A stretch of 64,000 bases of DNA from an uncultured Mesonia sp. (GCA_947494545.1 CANLVH010000004.1:117281-181280); one strand, 5' to 3'. Positions 35,906-45,776 are shown, counted from the stretch's first letter. Numbers and translations: made by a program. Notes: generated from the sequence alone by a model not told the origin.

Positions 35906-36601
35906 ATGAAGAAATTTTTAATGATCTTTTTTATGGCCCTAACGGTCGTAGCCTGCTCATCTGATGATGACAACCAAATTACAACTCCAGAAAATAATGA
36001 TAACAATCCTAATCCGCCACAAGAAGAAGTAGTGGTTACTGAGGGTAGTTTAGCCTTGCGCGCAACTTTAGAAGAAATTAAAGACTTTGCGAACTTAAGA
36101 GCGCAAACAGATTTATGTTTCAATTTTGAGTATCCTATCAATTTAGAATACAATAATGGTAATACAGAAAGTATTGCCGATTATGATGCATTGTTAACCG
36201 CACTTTTGGAAGAAACGCAAACCGAGCATATTACCGGCATAGAATTTCCTTTTACCGTAATACAAGGTTCAGGCAATACCGTAATTAATTCTGAAGCAGA
36301 ATTTCAAACCTTGGTTGCAGACTGCAATTATGATATTGTAAGCGTGCAAGATGTGGTAGTTGCAACCCAATTTTGTTTTGAAGTAAATTATCCCGTAACT
36401 ATGTATGTTAATGAAGATATGCCAACTTTTAACAACCAAAGCGAAGTAGAAGCGTATTTTGGTGGCGATATTACTAATATAGAAGTTTTAGGCTTTGATT
36501 ATCCGTTTTCAGTTACTCTTACAGAAACAAACGAAGAGCTTCAAATTGACGACGATTATGCTGTAGTAAATTTAATAAACAATATCTGTGGCATAAATTA
36601 A
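35906..36601 (+). CDS. Lipoprotein with internal domain duplication, function unknown
   Basis: 231 aa. Lipobox VVACSSDDD with Cys17, the usual flavobacterial surface-lipoprotein leader, then a Pro/Asn linker. Two similar halves follow: LCFNFEYPINLEY...IEFPFTVI (about 70-130) and FCFEVNYPVTMYV...FDYPFSVTL (about 150-210), each with a Cys at start and end (DC, NNIC) that could form a disulfide. No homologue that I can name. A TTGAC..CTTTG stretch just upstream (about 35868-35881) may be the promoter. Confidence 0.75.
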   Translation: MKKFLMIFFMALTVVACSSDDDNQITTPENNDNNPNPPQEEVVVTEGSLALRATLEEIKDFANLRAQTDLCFNFEYPINLEYNNGNTESIADYDALLTALLEETQTEHITGIEFPFTVIQGSGNTVINSEAEFQTLVADCNYDIVSVQDVVVATQFCFEVNYPVTMYVNEDMPTFNNQSEVEAYFGGDITNIEVLGFDYPFSVTLTETNEELQIDDDYAVVNLINNICGIN

Positions 36602-36730
36602 AAGCGACCTTAAATTTATCTAAAGCTTTTGTTTTACGAATAAATTTCGCTTATCTTGAGATTTAAGAATTACCAAAAGAAGGAGGCAATGTAAAATTCG
36701 CCTCTTTTTTTCGGTTTAAAACCGAAGATT

Positions 36731-37228
36731 ATGAGTAGAGGATTTGTAAAAGAAGAAGACCAAGAAGAAGCGCCAATTATACCGCCAAGAGCAGCTTTGC
36801 CAGAGGGCGTGACCAATTATGTAACGCCGCAAGGTTTAAAAGCTTTGCAAGAAGAACGTAAAGAATTAGAAAATGAACGCGCAAACTTATCTTCAGAGAA
36901 CGAAACCGAGCGTCGCCGAGCGGCAATGTTAATAGATGGTAAACTTAACCTATTGGTAGATCGTTTAAGTACCGCGCAAGTAATTGCGGCCAAAGACCAA
37001 CCAAAAGACGAAGTTAGGTTTGGAGCGCTTGTAAAATTTAAAATGAACGGAAACACGCAGAAATTTCAAATAGTTGGCGTAGACGAAGCAGATGTAAAAC
37101 AACAAAAAATTGCTTTTACCGCACCAATTGCCAAAGCGCTAAACGGTAAAAAAGTAGGGGAGGAAGTTGCTTTTAAACTGGGTAACGAAAACAGAAAAAT
37201 AGAAATTTTAGAAATCTCTTATTCATAA
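36731..37228 (+). CDS. GreA/GreB-family transcription elongation factor (GreB-like)
   Basis: 165 aa. Begins MSRGFVKEEDQEEAPIIPPR, the N-terminal extension of the GreB-like variant in Bacteroidota, then TNYVTPQGLKALQEERKELENERANL starting the coiled-coil and the C-terminal FKBP-like Gre domain (VRFGALVKFKMNG..FQIVGVDEAD.., GKKVGEEVAFKLG). Shorter basic coil than GreA. Expected to rescue backtracked RNA polymerase by transcript cleavage. One base separates it from the following methyltransferase gene, so they are one operon. Confidence 0.82.
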   Translation: MSRGFVKEEDQEEAPIIPPRAALPEGVTNYVTPQGLKALQEERKELENERANLSSENETERRRAAMLIDGKLNLLVDRLSTAQVIAAKDQPKDEVRFGALVKFKMNGNTQKFQIVGVDEADVKQQKIAFTAPIAKALNGKKVGEEVAFKLGNENRKIEILEISYS

Positions 37229-37229
37229 A

Positions 37230-37694
37230 ATGAAGGTAGATAATCTACAACAAGGTTATTTTGGTATTGGCATTCAAAATGGCAAAACTCCCGAAAATTT
37301 AGGTGTTTTATGGCGTTCTGCGCAAAATATGGGCGCAAGTTTTATTTTTACCATTGGCAATCGTTACCACAAACAAGCATCAGATACGCATAAAGCCGTT
37401 GGTGCTTTACCCTATTTTCATTACGATACCTTTACGGAATTTTACAAACACTTACCAAAAAGTGCCTTATTAATTGGCGTAGAACTAACCGAAGATGCAG
37501 AAGCTTTAGAAAGTTTTAAACATCCGCGGCGGGCGGTATATTTGTTGGGCGCAGAAGACCACGGCCTAACAAAAGAAGCCATAGAAAAATCGCATAAATT
37601 GGTGAAATTTCATTCTAGTTTAAGTTTAAATGTTTCGGTTGCGGGCAGCATTGTTATGTATGATCGTAATACTAAAGGAACGCACGTTTATTAG
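37230..37694 (+). CDS. SpoU/TrmH-family RNA methyltransferase (SPOUT)
   Basis: 154 aa, a minimal SPOUT domain. NPENLGVLWRSAQNMGASFIFTIG is motif 1 (N..g...R), YLLGAEDHGLTKEAI is motif 2 and LNVSVAGSIVMYDR is the knot-forming motif 3. It transfers methyl to a 2'-OH in tRNA or rRNA; the exact site is unknown. Downstream partner of the GreB-like gene, from which it is separated by a single base. Confidence 0.85.
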   Translation: MKVDNLQQGYFGIGIQNGKTPENLGVLWRSAQNMGASFIFTIGNRYHKQASDTHKAVGALPYFHYDTFTEFYKHLPKSALLIGVELTEDAEALESFKHPRRAVYLLGAEDHGLTKEAIEKSHKLVKFHSSLSLNVSVAGSIVMYDRNTKGTHVY

Positions 37695-37894
37695 GTAATC
37701 TTTAGAACTTATAGAATGTAATGCGTATTACTTTAAGGCGAAAACGTGCAATCTGCTTAAAATAATTTCTTAAATCTTTTTTCTATCCTCTTTTTCTATT
37801 TTCTCTCTTCTATGTTCAATTTTTTGCCCAACAAGTATAACAACTTCTTAACAGCACTTTTATTGACTTTTGTGTAGCTTGAAAATAAAAAATT

Positions 37895-38893
37895 ATGAAT
37901 CAAGTTATTTTACTGAATGAACGACCAAAAGGCGAACCCAACGACGAAACTTTTCGGTTTACCGAAGAAGAAAAACCAAAACCGCAAGACGGCGAAGTAC
38001 TTTTAAAAACAAAATATGTTTCGGTAGATCCGTATTTACGTGGAAGAATGCGCGATGAAAAATCGTATATAGAACCATTTGAAGTTGGCAAACCTATTAG
38101 CTCGTTGATAATTGCTGAGGTAGAAACTTCTAAAAATGATAATTTTAAAGAAGGCGATTTTGTTTCGGGAATGTTGGCTTGGAAACAATACCAAACTTCT
38201 AACGGAAAAAATTTACAAAAAGTAGATGCAGACCAAGCACCGCTTACCGCTTACTTAAGCATTTTAGGAATGACGGGGTTAACCGCTTATTTTGGTTTGC
38301 TGGATATTGGAAAACCAAAAGAAGGCGAAACCGTTTTAGTTTCTGGAGCAGCTGGCGCCGTAGGAAGCGCAGTTGGCCAAATTGCCAAGATTAAAGGTTG
38401 TAAAGTAATTGGTATTGCCGGAAGCGACGAAAAAATAGAAATGATAAAAGAGAAATTTGGTTTTGATGCGGGCATAAATTACAAGACCACTTCTAATATG
38501 CAAAAAGCCATTGCCGAAAAAGCGCCAGACGGCGTAGATATTTATTACGATAATGTTGGCGGCGATATTTTAGATGCCGCTTTGGCTAATATTGCACGTA
38601 ATGGGCGTATAATAAATTGTGGGGCAATCTCTTTATATAATACTACCAAAACCCCAACCGGACCGCGAGTAGAAACTACTTTAATTAAAAAAAGCGTTTT
38701 GATGAAAGGTTTTACCGTAGGCGATTATCAAGAGCGTTTTAGTGAAGGTATGCAAGAAATGGCAAAATGGTTACAAGCAGATAAATTAGAATTTGAAGAA
38801 ACTATAATAGATGGTTTTGATGCTATTCCTAAAGCTTTTATGGGCTTGTTTTCGGGTGAAAATAAAGGAAAAATGCTGGTAAAAGTTTACTAG
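37895..38893 (+). CDS. NADP-dependent medium-chain oxidoreductase (zinc-free MDR, CurA type), second copy
   Basis: 332 aa. YVSVDPYLRGRM near residue 48 and GETVLVSGAAGAVGSAVGQIAKIKGC at about 145-170 define the CurA/PTGR-type MDR family; KGFTVGDYQERF and AFMGLFSGENKGKMLVKV are typical C-terminal blocks. Paralogue of 10243-11265, with shared phrases such as AGINYKTTSNMQKAI, so the window carries two members from an older duplication. Likely NADPH-dependent alkenal/enone reduction. It ends 4 bp from the convergent next gene. Confidence 0.87.
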   Translation: MNQVILLNERPKGEPNDETFRFTEEEKPKPQDGEVLLKTKYVSVDPYLRGRMRDEKSYIEPFEVGKPISSLIIAEVETSKNDNFKEGDFVSGMLAWKQYQTSNGKNLQKVDADQAPLTAYLSILGMTGLTAYFGLLDIGKPKEGETVLVSGAAGAVGSAVGQIAKIKGCKVIGIAGSDEKIEMIKEKFGFDAGINYKTTSNMQKAIAEKAPDGVDIYYDNVGGDILDAALANIARNGRIINCGAISLYNTTKTPTGPRVETTLIKKSVLMKGFTVGDYQERFSEGMQEMAKWLQADKLEFEETIIDGFDAIPKAFMGLFSGENKGKMLVKVY

Positions 38894-38896
38894 TTT

Positions 38897-40165
38897 TTAC
38901 CTATCTTTTATTTTTTCTATAGCATTTTGAATGGTTTTATCGGGTTCTATAATGTTGTTTTTGCCCCAGAATTCAGGATCTCGAAAACCGGAAATATCAT
39001 CTGTCATTACCACCGAAGGTTTTATATAACCTTCGGTTTTTTTTAGGTTTTTGGTGTTTTTCTCTTCTTTGGTAACCATCATTTCACTACTAATTGTATA
39101 GCGAGAATTGAATAGTTTCTTGTCCCAATTTACTTTTACCTTTAGCACAGCTTTACCGTAACTATAATGCCATTTGCCATTTTCAGAAATATAATTTACA
39201 ACATAATGGGTTTCTAATGGCGTGACTTGAGAATTACCCGGTTTTCGGTAAACCAAAAAATCTGTAGCAGCAGCTTCGTTATCTACATTTAGTTTATAAT
39301 CTGCTTTCACAATACTATAAGTTTCTGCATCTATATAAAGTTTACCATAATACCAAACATCGTTTTTATTGGTGTCTTCAAAATTTACAACGTGTACATA
39401 ACGTCCGTAAAGCGAAGTTGGTTTTTTTAAACTGAATTTATAATTATTTATACTTCTATCGTAAAATAAGTAATCTGGATATTTCATCAAATCTAGATAT
39501 AATGTAGAATAGGGACCGCCGCGCAATTTGATTGCCAAAGTGTCTAAACGCGAATAATCTGTATATTTACGTGCTTTTTTTACAGCAATATTTTCTTTGT
39601 TCCAAGAGCGGTAAGGACGTTTTTTTAGGCTCACTACAGCTTCGGATAAGGATACATTCTGGTTGCCGCGTTTTACAGTTTCTCTATAAAATGCGGTATA
39701 AAGCGCGTCTTCTTTTAAGTAATTTTCATCGCGTTTACTAAGCATTTTTTGTACTAAAGCTTGTGCGTTGCTTGCTTTGTATATTTTTACCGCTTCTAGA
39801 CTTTCTGCTTTAGAACCACGTTTTCTTAAAAAAACTTGCATATTTTCTTCCGTAAAGTAATTTAAAGCAACCGATTTACTTTCGTAACCAATTTTTGAAG
39901 TAGTTACTGTTGCATTTTTAATACTGTTTGGAATTTTTAAAGAAAACCTACCCTCGCTATTGCTAATACTTGATATTTGCTGATTTTCAACTTGTAAAAC
40001 CGCTCCGCCAATGGCTTCTTCTTTAGTGGCATCTAAAACAATACCCTTATATTCTGTATACGTATCATCTTGCTGAAAGGCATACAAGCAGTTTACAGAC
40101 AGTAAAAAAATTAAACTGAAAATAATATAATAATATCTGTTATTTATACAGTGTTTTGATAGCAT
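38897..40165 (-). CDS. Exported protein with carboxypeptidase-like regulatory domain
   Basis: 422 aa from the ATG at 40165, which precedes a hydrophobic signal segment (YYIIFSLIFLLSVNCLYAFQ). Residues about 35-110 form a CarboxypepD_reg-like Ig-type domain: YKGIVLDATKEEAIGGAVLQVENQ..SISNSEGRFSLKIP. The remaining 300 residues (ALYTAFYRETVKRG.., RGGPYSTLYLDLMKYPDYLF) are a beta-rich domain common in Bacteroidota outer-surface proteins, function unknown. No TonB-receptor plug follows. Confidence 0.75.
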   Translation of the reverse strand: MLSKHCINNRYYYIIFSLIFLLSVNCLYAFQQDDTYTEYKGIVLDATKEEAIGGAVLQVENQQISSISNSEGRFSLKIPNSIKNATVTTSKIGYESKSVALNYFTEENMQVFLRKRGSKAESLEAVKIYKASNAQALVQKMLSKRDENYLKEDALYTAFYRETVKRGNQNVSLSEAVVSLKKRPYRSWNKENIAVKKARKYTDYSRLDTLAIKLRGGPYSTLYLDLMKYPDYLFYDRSINNYKFSLKKPTSLYGRYVHVVNFEDTNKNDVWYYGKLYIDAETYSIVKADYKLNVDNEAAATDFLVYRKPGNSQVTPLETHYVVNYISENGKWHYSYGKAVLKVKVNWDKKLFNSRYTISSEMMVTKEEKNTKNLKKTEGYIKPSVVMTDDISGFRDPEFWGKNNIIEPDKTIQNAIEKIKDR

Positions 40166-40285
40166 AGTGGTAGACTTTTGCACTATCAATATACTGAATT
40201 TTAGCCATTAACAAAAGTTAATTTTTTCTGCTTTTTGATTAAATTGGAATTAGCTTTTATTTTTTCCGTAAAGTTTATTTTGTTT

Positions 40286-40293
40286 TATTTTTG
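40286..40293 (+). promoter_or_regulatory. Candidate -7 element of the hemolysin III-like gene
   Basis: TATTTTTG matches TAnnTTTG; the start codon is 17 bp further on, so transcription would begin about 13 nt before the ATG at 40310. No clear TTTG at -33; a decamer copy sits at 40264-40273 instead. Confidence 0.4.
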
Positions 40294-40309
40294 CATAAAG
40301 AATAAAAAA

Positions 40310-40960
40310 ATGGCTTCAAAACGCAGCGGGTATTACCCTCCAACAGAAGAAAAATGGAATGTATATACGCACGCTTTTGGTTTGGTAATGAGTTGCGTAG
40401 GACTCATTTTTTTAATTTTACGCGCCAATACATTAGAAGGTTATGTGCCTTTAGTGAGCTTTAGTGTATTTGGGACAAGTATGATTTTGTTGTATGCGGC
40501 TTCTACATTTTACCATAGCGCAAAGGAAGAAAAAATACGTTATCATCTTAACATTTTAGATCATTCTGCCATATTTATTTTAATAGCAGGAACGTACACG
40601 CCATTTACGTTAATAACTTTATCCGGTTTTACGGGTTGGTTAATATTTGGCATTGTTTGGGGAATTGCTCTTTTAGGGATAATTCTAAAATTATTTTTTA
40701 CCGGTAGGTATCGTCTCTTATCTACAATTATTTATGTTTTTATGGGAACCATAATACTTTTTGCTATAAAACCATTAACCGAAAAATTACCACTTAACGG
40801 TTTATATTGGGTTTTAGGTGGCGGAATAGCCTATATTTTAGGTGCGGTTCTTTTTAGTATTCGTAAAATACCTTTTAACCATGCAATATTTCATGTATTG
40901 GTCTTACTAGGTTCTTTTGCGCATTATATGGCAATTTACCATTATGTATTGCCGAGTTAA
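40310..40960 (+). CDS. Hemolysin III / PAQR family membrane protein
   Basis: 216 aa from the ATG at 40310; the longer frame from 40235 contains the promoter element and is rejected. Seven membrane segments. Metal-site residues of the PAQR family are seen: YAASTFYHSAKEEKIRYHLNILDHSAIFILIAGTYTPF (H and D) and the C-terminal IPFNHAIFHVLVLLGSFAHYMAIYHYV (HxxxH). Bacterial members are of uncertain function; the hemolysin name is historical. The final TAA overlaps the convergent stop of the next gene. Confidence 0.88.
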   Translation: MASKRSGYYPPTEEKWNVYTHAFGLVMSCVGLIFLILRANTLEGYVPLVSFSVFGTSMILLYAASTFYHSAKEEKIRYHLNILDHSAIFILIAGTYTPFTLITLSGFTGWLIFGIVWGIALLGIILKLFFTGRYRLLSTIIYVFMGTIILFAIKPLTEKLPLNGLYWVLGGGIAYILGAVLFSIRKIPFNHAIFHVLVLLGSFAHYMAIYHYVLPS

Positions 40961-41187
40961 AATTTATCACTTTCGCTAATTGGTTTATCTTCATACCAAT
41001 CGTTAAATTTTTTATTGGTAGAATAATGATCGGTTAGAACTTTATATACGGTTACAAGCCATACTACTTGACCAATAATTGCGGTATAGAATACCCAATC
41101 AAAGCCTAAATTTACACTCACAAATAAGCTTGTTAAAATAAGCAGAAGGGTAGTAAAGAGTACTAATATTATTGCTGTATTTTTCAT
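40957..41187 (-). CDS. Small two-helix membrane protein, unknown function
   Basis: 76 aa with two hydrophobic segments (about residues 4-24 and 29-48) and a charged C-terminus (NKKFNDWYEDKPISESDKF). Its stop (TTA on +, 40957-40959) overlaps the stop of the hemolysin III-like gene (40958-40960). No family recognised, but an uninterrupted frame with two clean membrane segments supports a real gene. Confidence 0.6.
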   Translation of the reverse strand: MKNTAIILVLFTTLLLILTSLFVSVNLGFDWVFYTAIIGQVVWLVTVYKVLTDHYSTNKKFNDWYEDKPISESDKF

Positions 41188-41331
41188 TTTTATTCTTAAG
41201 TTACGTAAATACGAAGAAATTATTCTTAATAAAGTTTTAAAAATCAGCTGTTTGTATCTATTTTAATGAGATTTTAGCAAATTAGACTTGCTTTATGTAA
41301 ATTAGCGGCTATTTGAAAAAAAACTTAAACT

Positions 41332-43278
41332 ATGAAACGAACATTGCAGCTTTTATTTTGCGCAATTTTCTTGTTACCTGCCTATCAAATGCAAGCGCAA
41401 GAAAAACAAACTAAAAATGTAGATAACCAGGCTATTTTTGATGAGCTAATGTACAGACGCGGCAACACCTACCGCACAGCTTCCGGCAAACCCGGTCCAG
41501 AATACTGGCAAAATCAAGCAGATTACGAGATTGAAGTAGAATTAGACGATCGTGCAAACACCATAAACGGTAACCTGCAAATTACCTACACCAATAGCAG
41601 TCCGCAAAACCTAGATTTTGTATGGTTGCAATTAGAGCAAAACAGATTTACACATGATTCTCGCGGAACTTTAACCACGCCAACAGGTGGTAATCGCTAT
41701 AGCGGAAATGAATTTGGCGGCTACGATATTCAGAACGTAAAAGTAGACGGAGAATCTGCCGAAATTTTTATTACCGATACTAGAATGAAAATCTATCTTC
41801 CTGAAACTCTAGAACGCGATGGCGAAGATTTAGAAATAAGTATGGATTTTAGTTATAAAATTCCGCAAGAAGGAATGGATAGAATGGGACGTTTAGATGT
41901 AAAAGACGGCACCATTTACGCAATGGCACAATGGCACCCAAGAATGGCTGTTTTTGATGATGTAGTAGGTTGGAATATAGAACCTTATTTAGGGGCAGGA
42001 GAGTTTTATTTAGATTACGGTAATTTTGATTATAAAATCACCGTGCCGGCAAGTCATATTGTTGTTGGCTCGGGAGAATTGCAAAATCCTGAAGAAGTCT
42101 TGACAGAAAAACAACAAGAACGTATGGAAGAAGCGCGTAATAGTAACGAGCGCGTTTATATTGTAAAACCAAAAGAAGTTGGTAGAAAATCAAGCCGACC
42201 AAAAAATTCCGGGAAACTTACTTGGCATTTTAAAATGGAAAATACCCGCGATGTTGCCTTTGCTTCGTCTAAAGCATTTATTTGGGATGCCGCAAAAATA
42301 AACCTTCCGGAAGGTAAAACGGCTTTAGCGCAATCTGCTTATCCTAAAGAAAGCGATGGTAAAAAAGCTTGGGGAAGAAGTACAGAATATACCAAAGAAT
42401 CTGTAGAATTTTATTCTAACAACTATTATCCATATCCTTATAAAACCGCTGTAAATGTTGCAGCCAATGTTGGCGGAATGGAATATCCCGGCGTTTCTTT
42501 TTGCAGTTGGCAAAGTAAAGAAGGCTCGCTTTGGGGCGTAACAGACCACGAATTTGGTCACAACTGGTTCCCGATGATTGTTGGCTCTAACGAAAGACGC
42601 TACGCTTGGATGGACGAAGGTTTCAATACATTTATAAACCATTACAGTACGTTAAATTTCAATAACGGCGAGTATCCTTCTAGATTAGGAAATGTAAATG
42701 TGATTCAACGCTATTTAAGAAACGAAAATCGCGAAAGCATTAACACCTATCCAGATGTTACCAACCTTAGAAATTTAGGTTACACCGCTTATTATAAGCC
42801 GGCAGTAGGATTAATTATGCTACGCGAGTATATTCTAGACACAGAAACTTTTGACAAAGCCTTTAACTCCTATATAGAAACTTGGGCATATAAACATCCG
42901 CAACCAAGTGATTTTTTCAACTTTATGGAAAATGCAGTAGGAGAAAACCTTAATTGGTTTTGGAGCACTTGGTTTTACGGAAACGGCAACATAGATATTT
43001 CAATTAATGAGGTGAAAAAACACAACCAAGGTTATATGATACATTTAGAGAATAAAGGCGAAATACCAATGCCGGTAAAATTAAGTGTTAGCTATAAAGA
43101 TGGCAGCACAGAAAAAATAAACTTGCCTGTAGAAATTTGGCAACGTGGCAACAAATGGGAACATTTGTTAAAAACGGAAAAAAAGGTCGAAAAAGTTCAA
43201 TTTGATGCAGCCGGCCAAGTGGCTGACATTAATAAAGACAACGACCTTTACCAAGTTTCTTCTGAAAAATCAAATTAA
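41332..43278 (+). CDS. Secreted M1-family aminopeptidase
   Basis: 648 aa with signal peptide (about 1-23, ending MQAQ). Zinc motif HEFGHN (H406, E407, H410) with the third ligand E429 in AWMDEGFN, and the substrate-recognition motif GGMEYP at 381-386 in place of the common GAMEN. N-terminal beta-sandwich begins NQADYEIEVELDDRANTINGNLQITYTN. Likely a periplasmic or surface aminopeptidase; the GGMEYP variant is usual in Bacteroidota M1 peptidases. Ended by the terminator at 43316-43343. Confidence 0.92.
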   Translation: MKRTLQLLFCAIFLLPAYQMQAQEKQTKNVDNQAIFDELMYRRGNTYRTASGKPGPEYWQNQADYEIEVELDDRANTINGNLQITYTNSSPQNLDFVWLQLEQNRFTHDSRGTLTTPTGGNRYSGNEFGGYDIQNVKVDGESAEIFITDTRMKIYLPETLERDGEDLEISMDFSYKIPQEGMDRMGRLDVKDGTIYAMAQWHPRMAVFDDVVGWNIEPYLGAGEFYLDYGNFDYKITVPASHIVVGSGELQNPEEVLTEKQQERMEEARNSNERVYIVKPKEVGRKSSRPKNSGKLTWHFKMENTRDVAFASSKAFIWDAAKINLPEGKTALAQSAYPKESDGKKAWGRSTEYTKESVEFYSNNYYPYPYKTAVNVAANVGGMEYPGVSFCSWQSKEGSLWGVTDHEFGHNWFPMIVGSNERRYAWMDEGFNTFINHYSTLNFNNGEYPSRLGNVNVIQRYLRNENRESINTYPDVTNLRNLGYTAYYKPAVGLIMLREYILDTETFDKAFNSYIETWAYKHPQPSDFFNFMENAVGENLNWFWSTWFYGNGNIDISINEVKKHNQGYMIHLENKGEIPMPVKLSVSYKDGSTEKINLPVEIWQRGNKWEHLLKTEKKVEKVQFDAAGQVADINKDNDLYQVSSEKSN

Positions 43279-43315
43279 TAATTAGTATTTGGTAAAATTG
43301 ATTGTAAGTTTATAG

Positions 43316-43343
43316 CCCTTAACCTCTTGGTTAAGGGTTTTTT
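43316..43343 (+). terminator. Intrinsic terminator after the M1 peptidase gene
   Basis: CCCTTAACC (43316-43324) and GGTTAAGGG (43329-43337) form a perfect 9-bp stem with a TCTT loop followed by six T. Confidence 0.92.
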
Positions 43344-43392
43344 CATGATAGACCAATTGCTAAAGCTTTTTTATGCGCTAAATTTTTTAAAG

Positions 43393-43400
43393 TATATTTG
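43393..43400 (+). promoter_or_regulatory. Candidate -7 element of era
   Basis: TATATTTG matches TAnnTTTG, 26 bp upstream of the era start and just after the preceding terminator. No exact TTTG at -33. Confidence 0.45.
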
Positions 43401-43426
43401 CAGTTCAAACTTTAAACACGCAAACA

Positions 43427-44311
43427 ATGGCACATAAAGCAGGATTTGTTAATATTATAGGTAATCCCAACGTAGGAAAATCTACACTTATGAATGCTTT
43501 TGTAGGCGAGCGTTTATCTATAATTACCAGTAAAGCACAAACTACCCGCCACCGAATTTTAGGTATTGTAAACGGAGAAGATTTTCAGGTTGTATTAAGC
43601 GACACGCCGGGAATTATAAAACCGGCTTACGAGTTACAATCCTCTATGATGGATTTTGTAAAATCTGCTTTTGAAGACGCAGACGTTTTACTTTATTTGG
43701 TAGAATTGGGCGAGAAAGAACTTAAAGACGAAAATCTTTTTAAAAGAATAACCACAGCAGAAGTTCCGGTTTTATTATTGCTAAATAAAGTAGATAAAGG
43801 CAACCAAGAATTGGTAGAAGAACAAGTAAAACTATGGCAGGCTAAAGTGCCAAATGCAGAAGTTTTTGCTATTTCGGCTTTAGAAAATTTTGGCGTGCCA
43901 GAGGTTTTTAACCGCATTATAGAATTGTTGCCGGAGTCGCCTGCCTTTTACGATAAAGACACCTTAACAGATAAACCGGAACGTTTTTTTGTAAACGAAA
44001 TTGTACGCGAAAAAATACTAATGCACTATAAAAAAGAAATTCCGTACAGCGTAGAAATAGAAACCGAAGAGTTTTTTGAAGAAGAAGACATTATACGCAT
44101 GCGTAGTGTAATTATGGTAGAGCGCGACTCACAAAAAGGTATTATTATTGGCCATAAAGGAAAAGCAATAAAACGTGTAGGTATGGAAGCCAGAAAAGAT
44201 CTCGAAAAGTTTTTTGGCAAGCAAGTACATATAGAATTGTATGTAAAAATAAATAAAAATTGGCGCAGTAGTGACAGCCAATTAAAACGTTTTGGCTATT
44301 CTAATAAATAA
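43427..44311 (+). CDS. era: GTPase Era
   Basis: 294 aa. G1 GNPNVGKST (11-19), G2 region TTRHRILG, G3 DTPG, G4 NKVD, followed by the C-terminal KH domain with GHKGKAIKRVGMEARKDLEKFFG. It binds the 3' end of 16S rRNA during 30S maturation. It precedes der by 76 bp; the two ribosome-assembly GTPases are neighbours, but der appears to have its own promoter. Confidence 0.97.
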   Translation: MAHKAGFVNIIGNPNVGKSTLMNAFVGERLSIITSKAQTTRHRILGIVNGEDFQVVLSDTPGIIKPAYELQSSMMDFVKSAFEDADVLLYLVELGEKELKDENLFKRITTAEVPVLLLLNKVDKGNQELVEEQVKLWQAKVPNAEVFAISALENFGVPEVFNRIIELLPESPAFYDKDTLTDKPERFFVNEIVREKILMHYKKEIPYSVEIETEEFFEEEDIIRMRSVIMVERDSQKGIIIGHKGKAIKRVGMEARKDLEKFFGKQVHIELYVKINKNWRSSDSQLKRFGYSNK

Positions 44312-44361
44312 TAAAATAAAATTTTAGTTGGCTGTATTTCTACAAACCAACATTTTAGCCG

Positions 44362-44369
44362 TATTTTTG
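44362..44369 (+). promoter_or_regulatory. Candidate -7 element of der
   Basis: TATTTTTG matches TAnnTTTG, 18 bp upstream of the der start in the era-der spacer; -33 element not clear. Confidence 0.4.
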
Positions 44370-44387
44370 CCGCGTAAAAATTAATCT

Positions 44388-45692
44388 ATGAGCAATATTG
44401 TAGCCATTGTAGGACGTCCTAATGTAGGGAAGTCTACCTTTTTTAACCGCCTAATTCAACGTAGAGAAGCTATTGTAGATTCGGTTAGCGGGGTAACGCG
44501 TGATAGACATTACGGAAAATCTGACTGGAACGGAAAAGAGTTTACCGTAATAGATACCGGCGGCTATGTTGTGGGTAGCGATGATGTTTTTGAAAAAGAA
44601 ATAGACAAGCAAGTAGAGCTCGCCATAGACGAGGCAGACGTAATCATCTTTATGGTAGATGTAGAATTTGGTGTAAACCCGATGGATGAAGAAGTTGCCA
44701 AAATGCTTCGGCGTGTAGATAAGCCGGTTTTTCTTGCCGTAAACAAAGTAGATAGTGCTGTAAGAGAAGAAAGCGCTATTGAGTTTTACTCGCTCGGATT
44801 AGGAGATTATTATACAATTGCCGGTATAAGCGGTAGCGGCACAGGAGATTTGTTAGATGCTGTTGTAGAAGCTTTACCAGAGAAAAAAGAAGCTGCAGAA
44901 ACAGATTTGCCGCGTTTTGCCGTGGTGGGAAGACCAAACGCGGGGAAATCTTCGTTTATCAATGCTTTAATTGGCGAAGAACGCTATATTGTTACAGATA
45001 TTGCCGGTACCACGCGCGACTCGATGGATACGAAATACAATCGTTTTGGTTTTGAATTTAATTTGGTAGACACCGCAGGAATCCGCCGAAAGGCAAAAGT
45101 AAAAGAAGATGTAGAATTTTACTCGGTTATGCGTAGTGTGCGTGCCATAGAAAATTCTGATGTTTGTATTTTGCTGTTAGACGCTACTCGCGGCTTTGAT
45201 GGCCAAGTGCAAAATATATTTTGGTTGGCGCATCGCAATAAAAAAGGCATTGTAATCTTGGTTAATAAATGGGATTTGGTAGAAAAAGAAACCAAAACCG
45301 TAAAAGAATACGAAAAACACATAAGACAGGAAATAGAGCCATTTACAGATGTACCTATTTTATTTATTTCGGTAACCAACAAACAGCGTATTTATAAAGC
45401 TATAGAAACGGCTGTAAATGTTTATAAAAACAGAAGTCAACGCATAAAAACGCGTAAATTAAACGATATTATGTTGCCGGTGGTACAAGAAAATCCGCCT
45501 CCGGCTTATAAAGGTAAATACGTAAAAATCAAGTTTGTATCGCAAATACCAACCCCAACACCTCAATTTGCGTTTTTCTGCAATTTACCGCAATACGTAA
45601 AAGACCCGTATAAACGCTTTTTAGAAAATAAACTCCGTAAAGAATTTGATTTTACCGGCGTGCCCATTAGCATTTTTATGCGCAAGAAGTAA
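44388..45692 (+). CDS. der: Ribosome biogenesis GTPase Der (EngA)
   Basis: 434 aa with the diagnostic two G domains in tandem: first [13 protein letters not shown] and NKVD; second [13 protein letters not shown] and NKWD; then the KH-like C-terminal domain ([16 protein letters not shown].., [17 protein letters not shown]). It acts in 50S subunit assembly. Downstream of era. Confidence 0.98.
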   Translation: MSNIVAIVGRPNVGKSTFFNRLIQRREAIVDSVSGVTRDRHYGKSDWNGKEFTVIDTGGYVVGSDDVFEKEIDKQVELAIDEADVIIFMVDVEFGVNPMDEEVAKMLRRVDKPVFLAVNKVDSAVREESAIEFYSLGLGDYYTIAGISGSGTGDLLDAVVEALPEKKEAAETDLPRFAVVGRPNAGKSSFINALIGEERYIVTDIAGTTRDSMDTKYNRFGFEFNLVDTAGIRRKAKVKEDVEFYSVMRSVRAIENSDVCILLLDATRGFDGQVQNIFWLAHRNKKGIVILVNKWDLVEKETKTVKEYEKHIRQEIEPFTDVPILFISVTNKQRIYKAIETAVNVYKNRSQRIKTRKLNDIMLPVVQENPPPAYKGKYVKIKFVSQIPTPTPQFAFFCNLPQYVKDPYKRFLENKLRKEFDFTGVPISIFMRKK

Positions 45693-45776
45693 AAAGATGA
45701 AATTTACGTTTATCTGTATGCAACATTTTGGTTTTTTGCACGTCTTATTTAGTAACTAACCAATTAAGCAGAAAAA

